Positions 24,296-32,373 of a stretch of 64,000 bases of DNA are shown in pieces. Each line of letters starts with the position of its first letter. Position 1 is the stretch's first letter. The notes beneath the pieces were generated by a model, which worked only from the letters and a program-made list of their open reading frames with translations, was not told where the DNA came from and did not search any database. The translations under genes and the position numbers were made by a program. Origin of the DNA: Microbacterium forte (lineage in GTDB: Bacteria > Actinomycetota > Actinomycetes > Actinomycetales > Microbacteriaceae); NCBI RefSeq assembly GCF_031885415.1, contig NZ_CP116871.1, positions 1,550,001-1,614,000 of the forward strand. The letters are read 5' to 3'.

Positions 24296-26671
24296 GTGAC
24301 GACATCTGAGGTGGCCTTCGTGCCCGCGACGTTCGCCTTGCGCCCGCCCCGCGTGGCCATCGTCTTCTTGGACGATGATCACTGGCGCGATTGGGTCGCG
24401 CGTGCGCTTCTCATCGCCTCTGATTACTGGGGCGGCGGCGGGTTCATCCTCGTCCCACATTCGGAGACAGGGGAGCCCGCGCCCGAGTTCGCTGAGATCG
24501 TCCGTGCCTACGACCCTGATCATGTCGTGACGCTGGAGATCCCGGTTCCAGAGTTCGAGGAGTGGTATCCGGGGAGCGTCGCCGTAAGTGGCGTGCCCGA
24601 CGGCGAACGCGCCGATTTCATCCGCAGCATCCACGGAGACACGACCAGCTCCGCAAGCTCCCGCGCGCGCGACATCGTCGCGTCCTGGTGCTCGCCGATG
24701 CGCAACGCCCGCATGGTGCGCGACCAACCTGCGCGCCAACGTGAAATGCACAAGTCACTTCGCGCGGCGAAGCGTGACGAGCGAATCCCCCGCGGCTTGC
24801 CTGTCGCACCGCTCCCCTCGCGGCCGGTCCTGGCGGCATCGTCGACATGGCGGACAGACCTCGGTCTGTTCCTCGCCGGCCGCATCGGAGTCATTCACGA
24901 CGACGAGCAGGATCGTCCCGAACCGGGACCGGAAGTGATCCCCTGGGCAGTGCAGCACGAAGGTGTGAACGCACCCGAGGCGCTGAGGTATGCCCCCGCC
25001 GACTTCCCGGCGATGGCAGGAGATGCCCCGACACTCATCGACTCTCATCCGGGCTTGATGCGAGTGTCCCGCGGATTCGTGCGTGACGTGGGCGGCGTGG
25101 TGGTCGGGGATACCGGCACGGACTTCGCTCTCGCTCTCGCGTACGACAAGGTCCTCGGGCGAGGCTATTGGGTGACGACAGCGATGATGGACGACCCGGA
25201 GGTGCTCCGTGAGCTGCGTTCGTCTCTGTGGTGGGTGATCAGTCAGGTGGAGCAGCAGGCCGCAACGCTCACGTTCTCCAGCGCGTCGCTGGACGAGGCG
25301 GCGGTCGCGGCCGCCGCCGAGCGGTTGCAGGAGCCGGTGTATGAGTTCGAGCGTGGAAGCCGGCGCCGCGACATGGTCGAGGAGTCCGAGACGGTACAGG
25401 TGCGCGCGCCCCTCATCGAACACGCATTCACTGAGGTCGTACTCAACGAACACGTTGGTGTGTCCGCCGTCATTCCGATGTCGACGGCAGAGGACGGCAC
25501 CCTCGAAGCGATGACCGGCGTAGAGGCCCCGGTGCCTTCCTCTCTGATGTACCCCGTCGACTCCGGGCGGGTGCCGTATTGGTATGTGGATGTCTCGTTC
25601 GGTCGGGTTACTGCACCATTCGCTCGCAACCTTCCCGGTTCAGCCTTGCTAACCGTGGATGACGGACGCTACCCCGAAGTGACTACCCGGGCGAGCAAGG
25701 ATGGCATCTCCTATAACCCCGCGTCGCTGGGGTTCGTGTCCAGCGGGTCGCTCCTGCCCGGACGACTGGGGAAGCCGCGCCTCCGTGCGTTGTCGATGCG
25801 CGCTTGGGTCGAGGGCATGGCGCACGCCGAGGGGCTCGGAGTGCGGCTGTCGGCCGCCGGCCGGCAGTCCGAGCTGGTGAGTAGACGCCTGGGATCCCGA
25901 GATGCGCTGCTTGATCTCGTCACCCCCGCGACGGTGGTCGCGCTCCGAGCCTTCATACCGCACAAGAAGGTGCCGACCTCCCGCGAGGCGGGGAATGTGG
26001 TGATTGGCCTGGATCCGTATCTGTCGTTCGAGAGGATGGCGTCGCTGATGCCGTCCGAAGCCGCAACCGTCGCGCTCATCGACACTCTCTCCGCAGCTCG
26101 GCTCCTCCGGCGCGGACTCATCCTCGACTGCAGCGAATGCGGGCGAGTGTCGTTCGTGGATGCGGATCGCGTCGGCCAGCAATATGAGTGCCCGCAGTGC
26201 GCGGCCACGAATGTGCTCAGTTCCGAACGGTGGCGCCTAGGAAACGAGCCCCTGTGGTTCTACGACCTGTACACGCCGTTCCGGGACTTGCTGCGCGACC
26301 ACGGCGATGTCCCCGTCCTCGCGGCGGCGCGGCTTCGCAAGAACGGCCGCGGCTACTCGGACGCACCTGAGTTGGAGTTTTTCGAGCTGGACTCCGGGAC
26401 TCCCGTGGCCGAGGTGGACGTCATCGCACGCTCCGGCAGCGAGGTGATGGTAATTGAGGCGAAAAGCAACGGGACGTTCTCGGGCTCACGCGGCCCGCAG
26501 ACGAGGAAGCTCCTGCGCGTCGCGCGGGCTCTCCGTGCGAACCGGATCATCCTCGCGACCTCGTTGCCCGAATGGAACGCGACCGATGTCGCTCATCTCG
26601 CGCGGGAGGCGGCGAAAGCGGTCCCGTTCTCGATGGTCGGCACCACCATGACCGACCTGGACACGAACTAA
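24296..26671 (+). CDS. Large protein with zinc ribbon and PD-(D/E)xK-like C-terminal domain
   Basis: A protein of about 791 residues without a name I recognise. The N-terminal region reads RVAIVFLDDDHWRDWVARAL followed by a WGGGGFILVP segment and a YDPDHVVTLEI strand, like a Rossmann-type domain. Near residues 610-640 a zinc ribbon is seen (CSECGR and, about 20 residues on, CPQCAA). Near residues 700-725 the sequence EVDVIARSGSEVMVIEAKS matches a PD-(D/E)xK nuclease core (Asp, then E-x-K). This suggests a DNA- or RNA-targeting enzyme. GTG 24296 lacks a ribosome site but lies seven bases after a TAGATA -10-like element, suggesting a leaderless message. It is divergent from the coiled-coil membrane gene. 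Confidence 0.72.
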   Translation: MTTSEVAFVPATFALRPPRVAIVFLDDDHWRDWVARALLIASDYWGGGGFILVPHSETGEPAPEFAEIVRAYDPDHVVTLEIPVPEFEEWYPGSVAVSGVPDGERADFIRSIHGDTTSSASSRARDIVASWCSPMRNARMVRDQPARQREMHKSLRAAKRDERIPRGLPVAPLPSRPVLAASSTWRTDLGLFLAGRIGVIHDDEQDRPEPGPEVIPWAVQHEGVNAPEALRYAPADFPAMAGDAPTLIDSHPGLMRVSRGFVRDVGGVVVGDTGTDFALALAYDKVLGRGYWVTTAMMDDPEVLRELRSSLWWVISQVEQQAATLTFSSASLDEAAVAAAAERLQEPVYEFERGSRRRDMVEESETVQVRAPLIEHAFTEVVLNEHVGVSAVIPMSTAEDGTLEAMTGVEAPVPSSLMYPVDSGRVPYWYVDVSFGRVTAPFARNLPGSALLTVDDGRYPEVTTRASKDGISYNPASLGFVSSGSLLPGRLGKPRLRALSMRAWVEGMAHAEGLGVRLSAAGRQSELVSRRLGSRDALLDLVTPATVVALRAFIPHKKVPTSREAGNVVIGLDPYLSFERMASLMPSEAATVALIDTLSAARLLRRGLILDCSECGRVSFVDADRVGQQYECPQCAATNVLSSERWRLGNEPLWFYDLYTPFRDLLRDHGDVPVLAAARLRKNGRGYSDAPELEFFELDSGTPVAEVDVIARSGSEVMVIEAKSNGTFSGSRGPQTRKLLRVARALRANRIILATSLPEWNATDVAHLAREAAKAVPFSMVGTTMTDLDTN

Positions 26672-26692
26672 CCGGGCCCACGTGCGGCGGCA

Positions 26693-27166
26693 TCACATGC
26701 CGAGAAACCGGCCGGCCTCCGCCGCGGCCGCTCGACGCAGCACCACGCTGTCCATTCCCCGCAGTGCACCACGTACGAGGGACTCCTCCCACACCAGGCC
26801 TGCCCCCATCGCGGTCCGCTCTGACACACGTTGCGCCGGGATCTGCCCGCCGCGGCACAGGAGGTGAAGAAGTGTGTGGATGGCAGCGGTGAGTGCCGCG
26901 TCATGAGCGCGCATCGCCGTCAGCAGTCTCTCGTTTCGCAGGATGTCGACGCGTGTGCTCTTCACCAGCATGGCGGTATCCCGGGTATCGCACTCCAGGG
27001 ATAACACCCACTCGAGCGGGACGATCCTGCGCGCGACGATGTCGTTCTCCCACGCTCGCCGCACAACGCGGAGATTGGAACGCAGGCTCCGTGCCCTGTC
27101 CCAGGCAACCGACACCGCGACTTCGCAATGCAACGCTCGCGCTGCGCTGACGGAAAAGATCGGCAT
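26693..27166 (-). CDS. 157-residue hypothetical protein
   Basis: A soluble, arginine- and alanine-rich, mainly helical protein (ARSLRSNLRVVRRAWENDIVA, then LLTAMRAHDAALTAAIHTLL and a C-terminal VVLRRAAAAEAGRFLGM). The third codon positions are mostly G or C, as expected for a real gene here. The ribosome site before ATG 27166 is weak. It lies between, and opposite in direction to, the zinc-ribbon protein and the KAP NTPase. No motif or family is recognised; a regulatory or antitoxin-like partner is possible but unsupported. Confidence 0.55.
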   Translation of the reverse strand: MPIFSVSAARALHCEVAVSVAWDRARSLRSNLRVVRRAWENDIVARRIVPLEWVLSLECDTRDTAMLVKSTRVDILRNERLLTAMRAHDAALTAAIHTLLHLLCRGGQIPAQRVSERTAMGAGLVWEESLVRGALRGMDSVVLRRAAAAEAGRFLGM

Positions 27167-27398
27167 CTTCAGACTGGTCCGGCATCGCGCCGCGGCGTCT
27201 GGTCGCGCGGGTGACCACGACTCTGGCGGCCCGACGCCCTCGGCTGGTCCTAGAGCAGGAGCAACGAGACGGCATTTCGCCTATACAGACTCGCTGCGCA
27301 GTCCCACAGCCAGCTGTCGATCCGATATGCGGAAGCAGAAGCCACCTCGGCGAGCTGCAGCCCGCACGGCCTCACGCTCAGTACGCCATGCTTGGACC

Positions 27399-29711
27399 AT
27401 GACGGAACGCCCCAATGAACCTGCGCGCGAGGGCCGCCGCACCCGCCGGTTGTTCGATTTCGGGTCCCGCCGGCCCGAGCGCAATGCGCAGACGGACAGC
27501 CGCCAGGCTGACCTTGCCGAAGAGTCGAAGCCGTCTTGGTTCAGCGACGACTCCAATGCGGCCATCGCGCCGAAGTATGGTCGCGCGGACTTCCTCGCTC
27601 GCGCATGGGAGATCATCGACGAAGCGCGAACGCAGAAGTCATCCACCGTGTTTGGGCTCGTCGGCCCGTGGGGATCCGGGAAATCCTCCATGCTCGACTG
27701 GATTCGAGGGCAAGCGGCAGAGAGCGATGCCCTGCAGCCGTGGAGAGTGCTGACCTTCAACCCGTGGGACTATCCGGACTCAAGTTCTCTGCAACTCGGG
27801 TTCTTTGCAACGCTGCAGACCAGTTTCGGCGACTCGAAGTTCAGCGCCGCACGCACGCTCATCAGCGAACTTGGCGTCGCGGTCGCCCCGTTCACGGCTG
27901 TCACAGCCGCGTGGGGTTTGTTTGACCCGAGCAAGGTCGTCGAAAGTGGGGCGAAGCTTCTCGGCGGCGATCGGAGTGCGGACAGCGCGCGCCGCAAGCT
28001 GGTGAAGACGCTCGAGGAGCAGAAGACCCCGGTACTCATCGTCATCGACGACATCGACCGCATTTCCGCCGATGAGCTTCTCTTGGCACTGAAGCTCATC
28101 CGGCAGCTCGGCCGGCTGCCCTACGTGCACTATCTTCTTTCCTACGACGAGTCGACGATCTTGGACGTGCTAACCCGCACCAACCTCATCGGTAACGATG
28201 AGCTAGGACGCGCGCGCGACTACATGGAGAAGGTTGTCCAAGTGCGCTTCGACGTCCCTCGGCTGCGGCCTTCGGATGTGTTCGCTCTCACGAATGAGGC
28301 GCTGCTCGCCCTCGAAAGCGCGGGTCACGCGTTGAGAGGACCCGACCGTGCGAGATTCCAGGAAGCGTACGAACGCTTCCTCTCCCATCGACTGTCCACA
28401 CCCCGTGCTCTGCGCAGGTACTTCGCTCAAGCACGAATCCTCAGCCCACGGTTCGCCGAGGAAGTCGACCTCGTCGACTTCTTGATCGTCACGTGGATCC
28501 GCACGTTCGAACCGGGCGTATACGCCCTAATTCAGCAGCACAGGAGCGAGCTGATCGGGATGCCAACGAGCGGTGGCATGCCGCCAACAAACAAAGCGGC
28601 GCGTGAATCCTCGGTGGAGGCTGCTCGTATTCGTTGGAACCACTTGTTGGATCAGGCGGGGACGAGGGCGTCTGATACGGGGACAACCCTGGCTGCCCTC
28701 GCAGAACTGTTTCCGCGATTCGCGCAAGCGACGGAACGACCCTCAGCGGGTGGTTCGACACAGCGGCCTCACATCGGGTCCGAGCAGTACTTCGACCGGT
28801 ACTTCACCGCGGGCGTCCCGGACGGAGACTTCGCGGACAGTGTTGCTAGAGAAGCCATTGCGGACTTCGAGAGGGGCGCCGGGCGCTCGTCGGCCGCAGC
28901 AGACGGGTGCACGGAGGGGCTGAGCAAGAATCGCGTTCTGACGTCATCGAAGATCGCTGCGGCCGCCGCCGCAGCAGAAATTGTCAACCCCGAGACCTTC
29001 GCATGGCTGGCCGAGATCGCGGAGATCGATCTCACTGCCCCGGAACCGCTGGAATCGACGTATGCCATTCGTCGACTCATCGCGCAAAGGCTGCGCGAAC
29101 TCCCAGCGGACTCGGTTACTTCCGTCATCGAGGCGATGTCGGGCGGAAGCCGCGGTGCGCTCGTGGCGACGGCCGTGTATTGGGCAGCTGACGACTCGCC
29201 TGACGGGTCACGCCCGCTGCTACTCTCCACCGACGTGCGACATGCGGTGACTCGCGCGATCCGTCAGCTTCTGGACGCTACGGGAGCGACGGCAACGGAC
29301 ATGCCCTGGCGTATCCGTGAAGCCCTGACGGGGTGGAATGTCATCGACTCCCTCGGATTCGCCTCGTGGATTCATGAGCAGGCGAGGCGTTACGGGGATC
29401 TCGAGGTTCTCGGGTATTTCGTGCGACTAACCGTGTCCTTCGACAAAGGTGCGGAGCGCGCTCGCATCGAAGGGTTCGACCTCCCGGAGGCCTCTCACCA
29501 TTTCGATCTCTCCCAGGTTGCGCAGCGGTACGCGCGTGAGATCAAAACGAACGTGTCCAGCTCGACGAAGCTGGTGGACACTCCGGAGAACCGACGGTCA
29601 ATTGTGCTCGCCGCAATCGGACGCGAGATGCGACTGCGGTCCGCGACGCCTGCACCCGGAGGACAAGAACCTAGCGACGAGCCACAGGATTATGAAGGCG
29701 ACGGCGACTGA
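27399..29711 (+). CDS. KAP family P-loop NTPase
   Basis: A 770-residue STAND-like NTPase of the KAP family (Kidins220/ARMS-PifA). Walker A is GPWGSGKS at residues 89-96, the family motif FNPWDY at 120-125 and Walker B VLIVIDDIDR at 212-221. The region between Walker A and B holds a hydrophobic stretch (GVAVAPFTAVTAAWGL, about 159-174), where KAP proteins often carry membrane insertions. A helical region follows (DYMEKVVQVRFDVPRLRPSD, the usual KAP sensor part), then about 400 residues of unknown effector or sensor domain. In phage biology, PifA of plasmid F is a KAP protein that aborts T7 infection. ATG 27399 is preferred; an upstream ATG at 27327 is possible. The context supports defence, which is inference. 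Confidence 0.85.
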   Translation: MTERPNEPAREGRRTRRLFDFGSRRPERNAQTDSRQADLAEESKPSWFSDDSNAAIAPKYGRADFLARAWEIIDEARTQKSSTVFGLVGPWGSGKSSMLDWIRGQAAESDALQPWRVLTFNPWDYPDSSSLQLGFFATLQTSFGDSKFSAARTLISELGVAVAPFTAVTAAWGLFDPSKVVESGAKLLGGDRSADSARRKLVKTLEEQKTPVLIVIDDIDRISADELLLALKLIRQLGRLPYVHYLLSYDESTILDVLTRTNLIGNDELGRARDYMEKVVQVRFDVPRLRPSDVFALTNEALLALESAGHALRGPDRARFQEAYERFLSHRLSTPRALRRYFAQARILSPRFAEEVDLVDFLIVTWIRTFEPGVYALIQQHRSELIGMPTSGGMPPTNKAARESSVEAARIRWNHLLDQAGTRASDTGTTLAALAELFPRFAQATERPSAGGSTQRPHIGSEQYFDRYFTAGVPDGDFADSVAREAIADFERGAGRSSAAADGCTEGLSKNRVLTSSKIAAAAAAAEIVNPETFAWLAEIAEIDLTAPEPLESTYAIRRLIAQRLRELPADSVTSVIEAMSGGSRGALVATAVYWAADDSPDGSRPLLLSTDVRHAVTRAIRQLLDATGATATDMPWRIREALTGWNVIDSLGFASWIHEQARRYGDLEVLGYFVRLTVSFDKGAERARIEGFDLPEASHHFDLSQVAQRYAREIKTNVSSSTKLVDTPENRRSIVLAAIGREMRLRSATPAPGGQEPSDEPQDYEGDGD

Positions 29712-29878
29712 CCCGGTCCAGGCGAGGGCTGGGCGTACTGCGCAGCTCTCGAACGCGCCCCGCACGCCCGCGCTGTCGCGCCAGGCAGCGTGCTCAGCCC
29801 CGCTGGTGTTCTCATGTGCAGAGACGTGACCGCCTGCCGCCCACGAGTGGTGGATATCAGCGCTCGAGGTTTCAGTGC

Positions 29879-30442
29879 GTGAGCACGGCAGCCTATTCGC
29901 TGGTGAGTTCTCGGCAGTTGCCGCTGCGCTCGCATCCCAGTCGTCGTTGACGGCTTCGCGACGGGAGTCCGTCTGCACCCTCTCACCGATGTCCCCCGCG
30001 AAGATGCTCGGAAGCTCCCGTGGCTGAAGGTTCTCGTGAACGGGGTAGAACCGCGTGTCGAAGTGAGGTTTCCGCCAGGGGGGCTTGCCGTCGTTCACTC
30101 CCGCAACGCAGACGTCGTCGTCGGCGGCGCACTGACGGGCGTGCTCCAGGCGCTGCAGTTTCGAGGCGCCACGGCGCCGGACGCTCTCGCATGCCCCGCG
30201 CAGCATTCGGCGATAGATGCGCACGCGATGGAGGTCGCAGTCGGATGGGTCGCTTCGGGATTCGTCCTCCCCACGGACCCGGTCATCGAACAGTCGAGAG
30301 TCACCCAGGCGATGTCCACGCTTGGCTGGATGAACCGACAGGCGCACGTCGAATTATTGGTGCACGCGGCACCGAGCAGTTGCTCTTGTCGCTGCGCTTC
30401 GTTGCGCCGGATAGCCTTTCCGCGTCACCGGGGATCAAGTAG
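29879..30442 (+). pseudogene. Frameshifted relic of an unrecognised gene
   Basis: Protein-like sequence continues through three pieces in two frames. A short start at GTG 29879 (STAAYSLVSSRQLPLRSHP) is followed, one frame over from about 29945, by a long stretch (VVVDGFATGVRLHPLTDV, then PWLKVLVNGVEPRVEVRF and VVVGGALTGVLQAL). It shifts back near 30355 to end as EQLLLSLRFVAPDSLSASPGIK with TAG at 30440-30442. The middle part has the G-rich first and AT-rich second positions expected of coding DNA, unlike the opposite strand. Two indels therefore break about 180 codons. A sequencing error could mimic one of them. No family is recognised. Confidence 0.42.
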
Positions 30443-30775
30443 GCGAGGTTCGCGACCGGGGGCGAGCCGTCCCTGTCTGACATCGCAGACACCGCGCGCA
30501 CGAGACAGAGCCCGTCTCATATGGAGGAGCGCCGAGAACCTGCACCCACGCAGAAACGGGTGGGGCGGTTTCCCGCCCCACCCGTCAGATGACGCGCTCC
30601 CAGCTGTCGGCGGCGACCCTACGGCGCTTCAGCGCCAGCAAAGTACCGAGGGCGGCGAGGATGCACGCCGAGTCGGGCGCAACGGCAACGCGATCCCGTA
30701 GCTGGCAGTCCGCAACCGCTCCCTGTGCGTGGGCCAGTCGGCTCTCGCCCCACCGGTGTCGGGCCGCAACCGACC
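30443..30775. other. Non-coding or unassigned stretch beyond the membrane-protein gene
   Basis: This 333-base stretch holds the hairpin at 30556-30585 and, on the minus strand, an open frame that runs from inside the end of the membrane-protein gene to a TGA at 30585-30587, exactly at the hairpin. Its last part includes the hydrophobic CILAALGTLLAL followed by KRRR. It has no acceptable start codon, so I do not call it a gene; it could be the shifted original end of the membrane protein. Confidence 0.4.
30556..30585 (-). terminator. Intrinsic terminator hairpin
   Basis: A perfect 13-base stem (30556-30568 with 30573-30585) around a TTTC loop. On the minus strand it is followed by TTTCTGC. 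It probably ends the transcript of the polytopic membrane-protein gene about 190 bases upstream and may also stop rightward transcription from the KAP side. Confidence 0.8.
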
Positions 30776-31951
30776 TCAGGGCCTGCTGCGGGAAGCCTTC
30801 GCGAGGACCTTGTCCGCCTTACGAACCTTCTTGAAGGTGCGCAGCCGTGTTTTCTGAAAGCGCAGGTGGGTGACGATGGCCGCCGTGCCGAGAAGCCACG
30901 TCCAGCGGGGACCTCGGAAAACGGGAAAGTAACTAGCGAGCCAGAGCACGATGTGGATTACGCTCAGCCCGGAAAGTGCGATCTCGACCCCTCCGAATCT
31001 CGCGCCCGCGCTGACGCTCACCACGGAGAGCAAAACCGCGAATCCCGCGACAATAAAAAGGTACGCGGCTGCACCGGCGAAGATCACCCATCGCGTGACG
31101 TAGACAGTCCCTTCAGCGTCCAACCACCCCACCACTGGAGGTCGCAGGCGTGCGAGCTGAAGGGCATTGATGTGGACGATCACGAGCATTGCAATAGGCA
31201 GCAGCGGGTACACAAGCAGGAGCGTCCACCAGTCGCTGCCCGCAGCTCCGCCGACCGCAGCTGCCACGAACACGACGCCACCTGAAGCGACGATGGACGC
31301 CGCGTACCAGCCCACAACGATGAGGACCGCGCGGTTGGTGCGAAGTCGTGAGAGGTCCGCGGGGGCACCGGAACGTTTCTCCCAGCCAGCACGGATCTCG
31401 TCGAACACCGCGCGCACACGCTGCTGCCGGTACTCGGACTCTTGAGCGCGAACCTCCGCCCCCAAAGGGAGCACCTCGACGATGACCGCGGCGACAAGAA
31501 CGCAGACGAGTGCCAGAACCGCCGCAGCCAGAGTGTCGGCACCATTCAACTCCCCAACGACGAAAGCGAAGCCGGCAACCCATCCCCATGTGGCGGCCAG
31601 CCCTCCGATGAAGATGACGATCTGAGTAACAGTGGCGGCCCCGAACTGCGTTGCCTCAAGCACGGCCAGGGCGAGCAACGCCGCGACGAACGTCGGCAGT
31701 ACGACTCCCGCACTCTCCGCGAACGGAATCACGAGCGCGTAGGAGAAGTTGCGGATCGCCCTCTCCGATTCGACGCTCGACGGTTCTGGAGCCCCAGCGC
31801 CCAGATACTGCGACAGCCCTACTGCGACAAGCGCAGCGGCAACGAGCAGCCCGGCGCCCACAAGCGTCCAAGGCCGGCGCCGGACGTCCGTCGAAACGCT
31901 ACGCGCAAGCGTCTGTTTCGCAGCCAAGATCCGCTTGCTCCCTTTCGACAT
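30776..31951 (-). CDS. Polytopic membrane protein, function unknown
   Basis: A 391-residue protein with about nine membrane helices in pairs, for example TLVGAGLLVAAALVAVGL, VLALVCVLVAAVIVEVLPL and VIFAGAAAYLFIVAGFAVLL. A charged cytoplasmic region in the middle (EVRAQESEYRQQRVRAVFDEI) looks coiled-coil. The tail is strongly basic (FQKTRLRTFKKVRKADKVLAKASRSRP). I use ATG 31951, preceded at a leaderless-like distance by TACCAT; an ATG 17 codons upstream is possible. It is the island gene nearest the tRNA and may be a membrane partner of the KAP NTPase, but it lies 1 kb away on the other strand. No family is recognised. Confidence 0.7.
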   Translation of the reverse strand: MSKGSKRILAAKQTLARSVSTDVRRRPWTLVGAGLLVAAALVAVGLSQYLGAGAPEPSSVESERAIRNFSYALVIPFAESAGVVLPTFVAALLALAVLEATQFGAATVTQIVIFIGGLAATWGWVAGFAFVVGELNGADTLAAAVLALVCVLVAAVIVEVLPLGAEVRAQESEYRQQRVRAVFDEIRAGWEKRSGAPADLSRLRTNRAVLIVVGWYAASIVASGGVVFVAAAVGGAAGSDWWTLLLVYPLLPIAMLVIVHINALQLARLRPPVVGWLDAEGTVYVTRWVIFAGAAAYLFIVAGFAVLLSVVSVSAGARFGGVEIALSGLSVIHIVLWLASYFPVFRGPRWTWLLGTAAIVTHLRFQKTRLRTFKKVRKADKVLAKASRSRP

Positions 31952-32114
31952 AGACGCATGGTATCGGTGCTCAGGAGGATGCTTCTTCTCGGTCGAAGTC
32001 ATCGTCGCCGGGGAGGACAGGGCCGTGCGGTTGTACGTCGGGTCCCGGATCGTTCCGGGCGTGCGTGCGACGCCGCGGCCAGCAGTCGGGGCGGGAGGAT
32101 GATCGGCGCCACGA

Positions 32115-32150
32115 GAGAAGGGCCGCCGAGTGATACTGGCGGCCCTTCTC
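32115..32150 (-). terminator. Intrinsic terminator downstream of tRNA-Tyr
   Basis: A perfect 13-base stem, 32115-32127 with 32138-32150, around a 10-base loop. It lies about 55 bases downstream of the tRNA on its strand and would end the tRNA transcript before the island genes. Confidence 0.75.
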
Positions 32151-32160
32151 ATGTGGTGTT

Positions 32161-32193
32161 TAGATCCGAGAACATCTGAGATCTAGATCCGAG
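32161..32193. repeat. Direct repeat TAGATCCGAG at the tRNA/island junction
   Basis: TAGATCCGAG occurs at 32161-32170 and 32184-32193, 23 bases apart. The second copy overlaps the palindrome GATCTAGATC at 32180-32189. The pair lies between the terminator and the 3' end of tRNA-Tyr, where integration sites often sit. A role as recombination site is only suggested by position. Confidence 0.55.
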
Positions 32194-32202
32194 GAACTTC
32201 TC

Positions 32203-32287
32203 TGGTGGCGAGTGAGGGATTCGAACCCCCGAATGCTGAGCAGTCTGATTTACAGTCAGATCCCTTTGGCCGCTTGGGTAACTCGCC
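32203..32287 (-). tRNA. tRNA-Tyr (GTA), CCA encoded
   Basis: A class II tRNA of 85 bases including the encoded CCA: acceptor stem GGCGAGT/ACTCGCC, anticodon stem TCTGA/TCAGA with loop CTGTAAA (anticodon GTA), an enlarged variable arm and T arm GGGGGTTCGAATCCC. Its 3' end borders the accessory island, consistent with use as an integration target. Confidence 0.95.
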
Positions 32288-32373
32288 AGAGCGCACCCGT
32301 CCGACTTCGACAGCCAACCGGGGGCACGATAGATAATCATACCTGCCGAGGGCAGGCGCGAGAAATCGAGCGG

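Larger units (their letters stand above)
19390..32202. mobile_element. Accessory genomic island next to tRNA-Tyr (no mobility genes visible)
   Basis: Between the MMPL terminator and the 3' end of tRNA-Tyr lies a 12.8-kb block of unfamiliar genes, with frequent strand switches, codon third positions visibly less GC-rich than in neighbouring housekeeping genes, and one decayed gene. Its placement at a tRNA 3' end is typical for integrated islands. I found no integrase, transposase or duplicated tRNA fragment, so the mobility mechanism is unknown and the element may be an immobile remnant or exchanged by homologous recombination. Confidence 0.5.

Noticed and set aside
29598..30347. Leftward 249-codon frame opposite the relic gene
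   Set aside because: Its start region and end overlap the KAP gene antisense, and base composition by codon position supports the plus strand as coding in 29945-30355.
30585..30775. Sorting-signal-like C-terminus (hydrophobic stretch plus KRRR) on the minus strand
   Set aside because: No start codon and no known exosortase context in such bacteria; likely chance or a shifted end of the membrane protein. Kept as low-weight finding only.
19300..32300. Integrase, transposase or CRISPR array in the island
   Set aside because: No recombinase signature, no insertion-sequence ends and no regularly spaced repeats were found; attL/attR duplicates of tRNA-Tyr were not found by eye.
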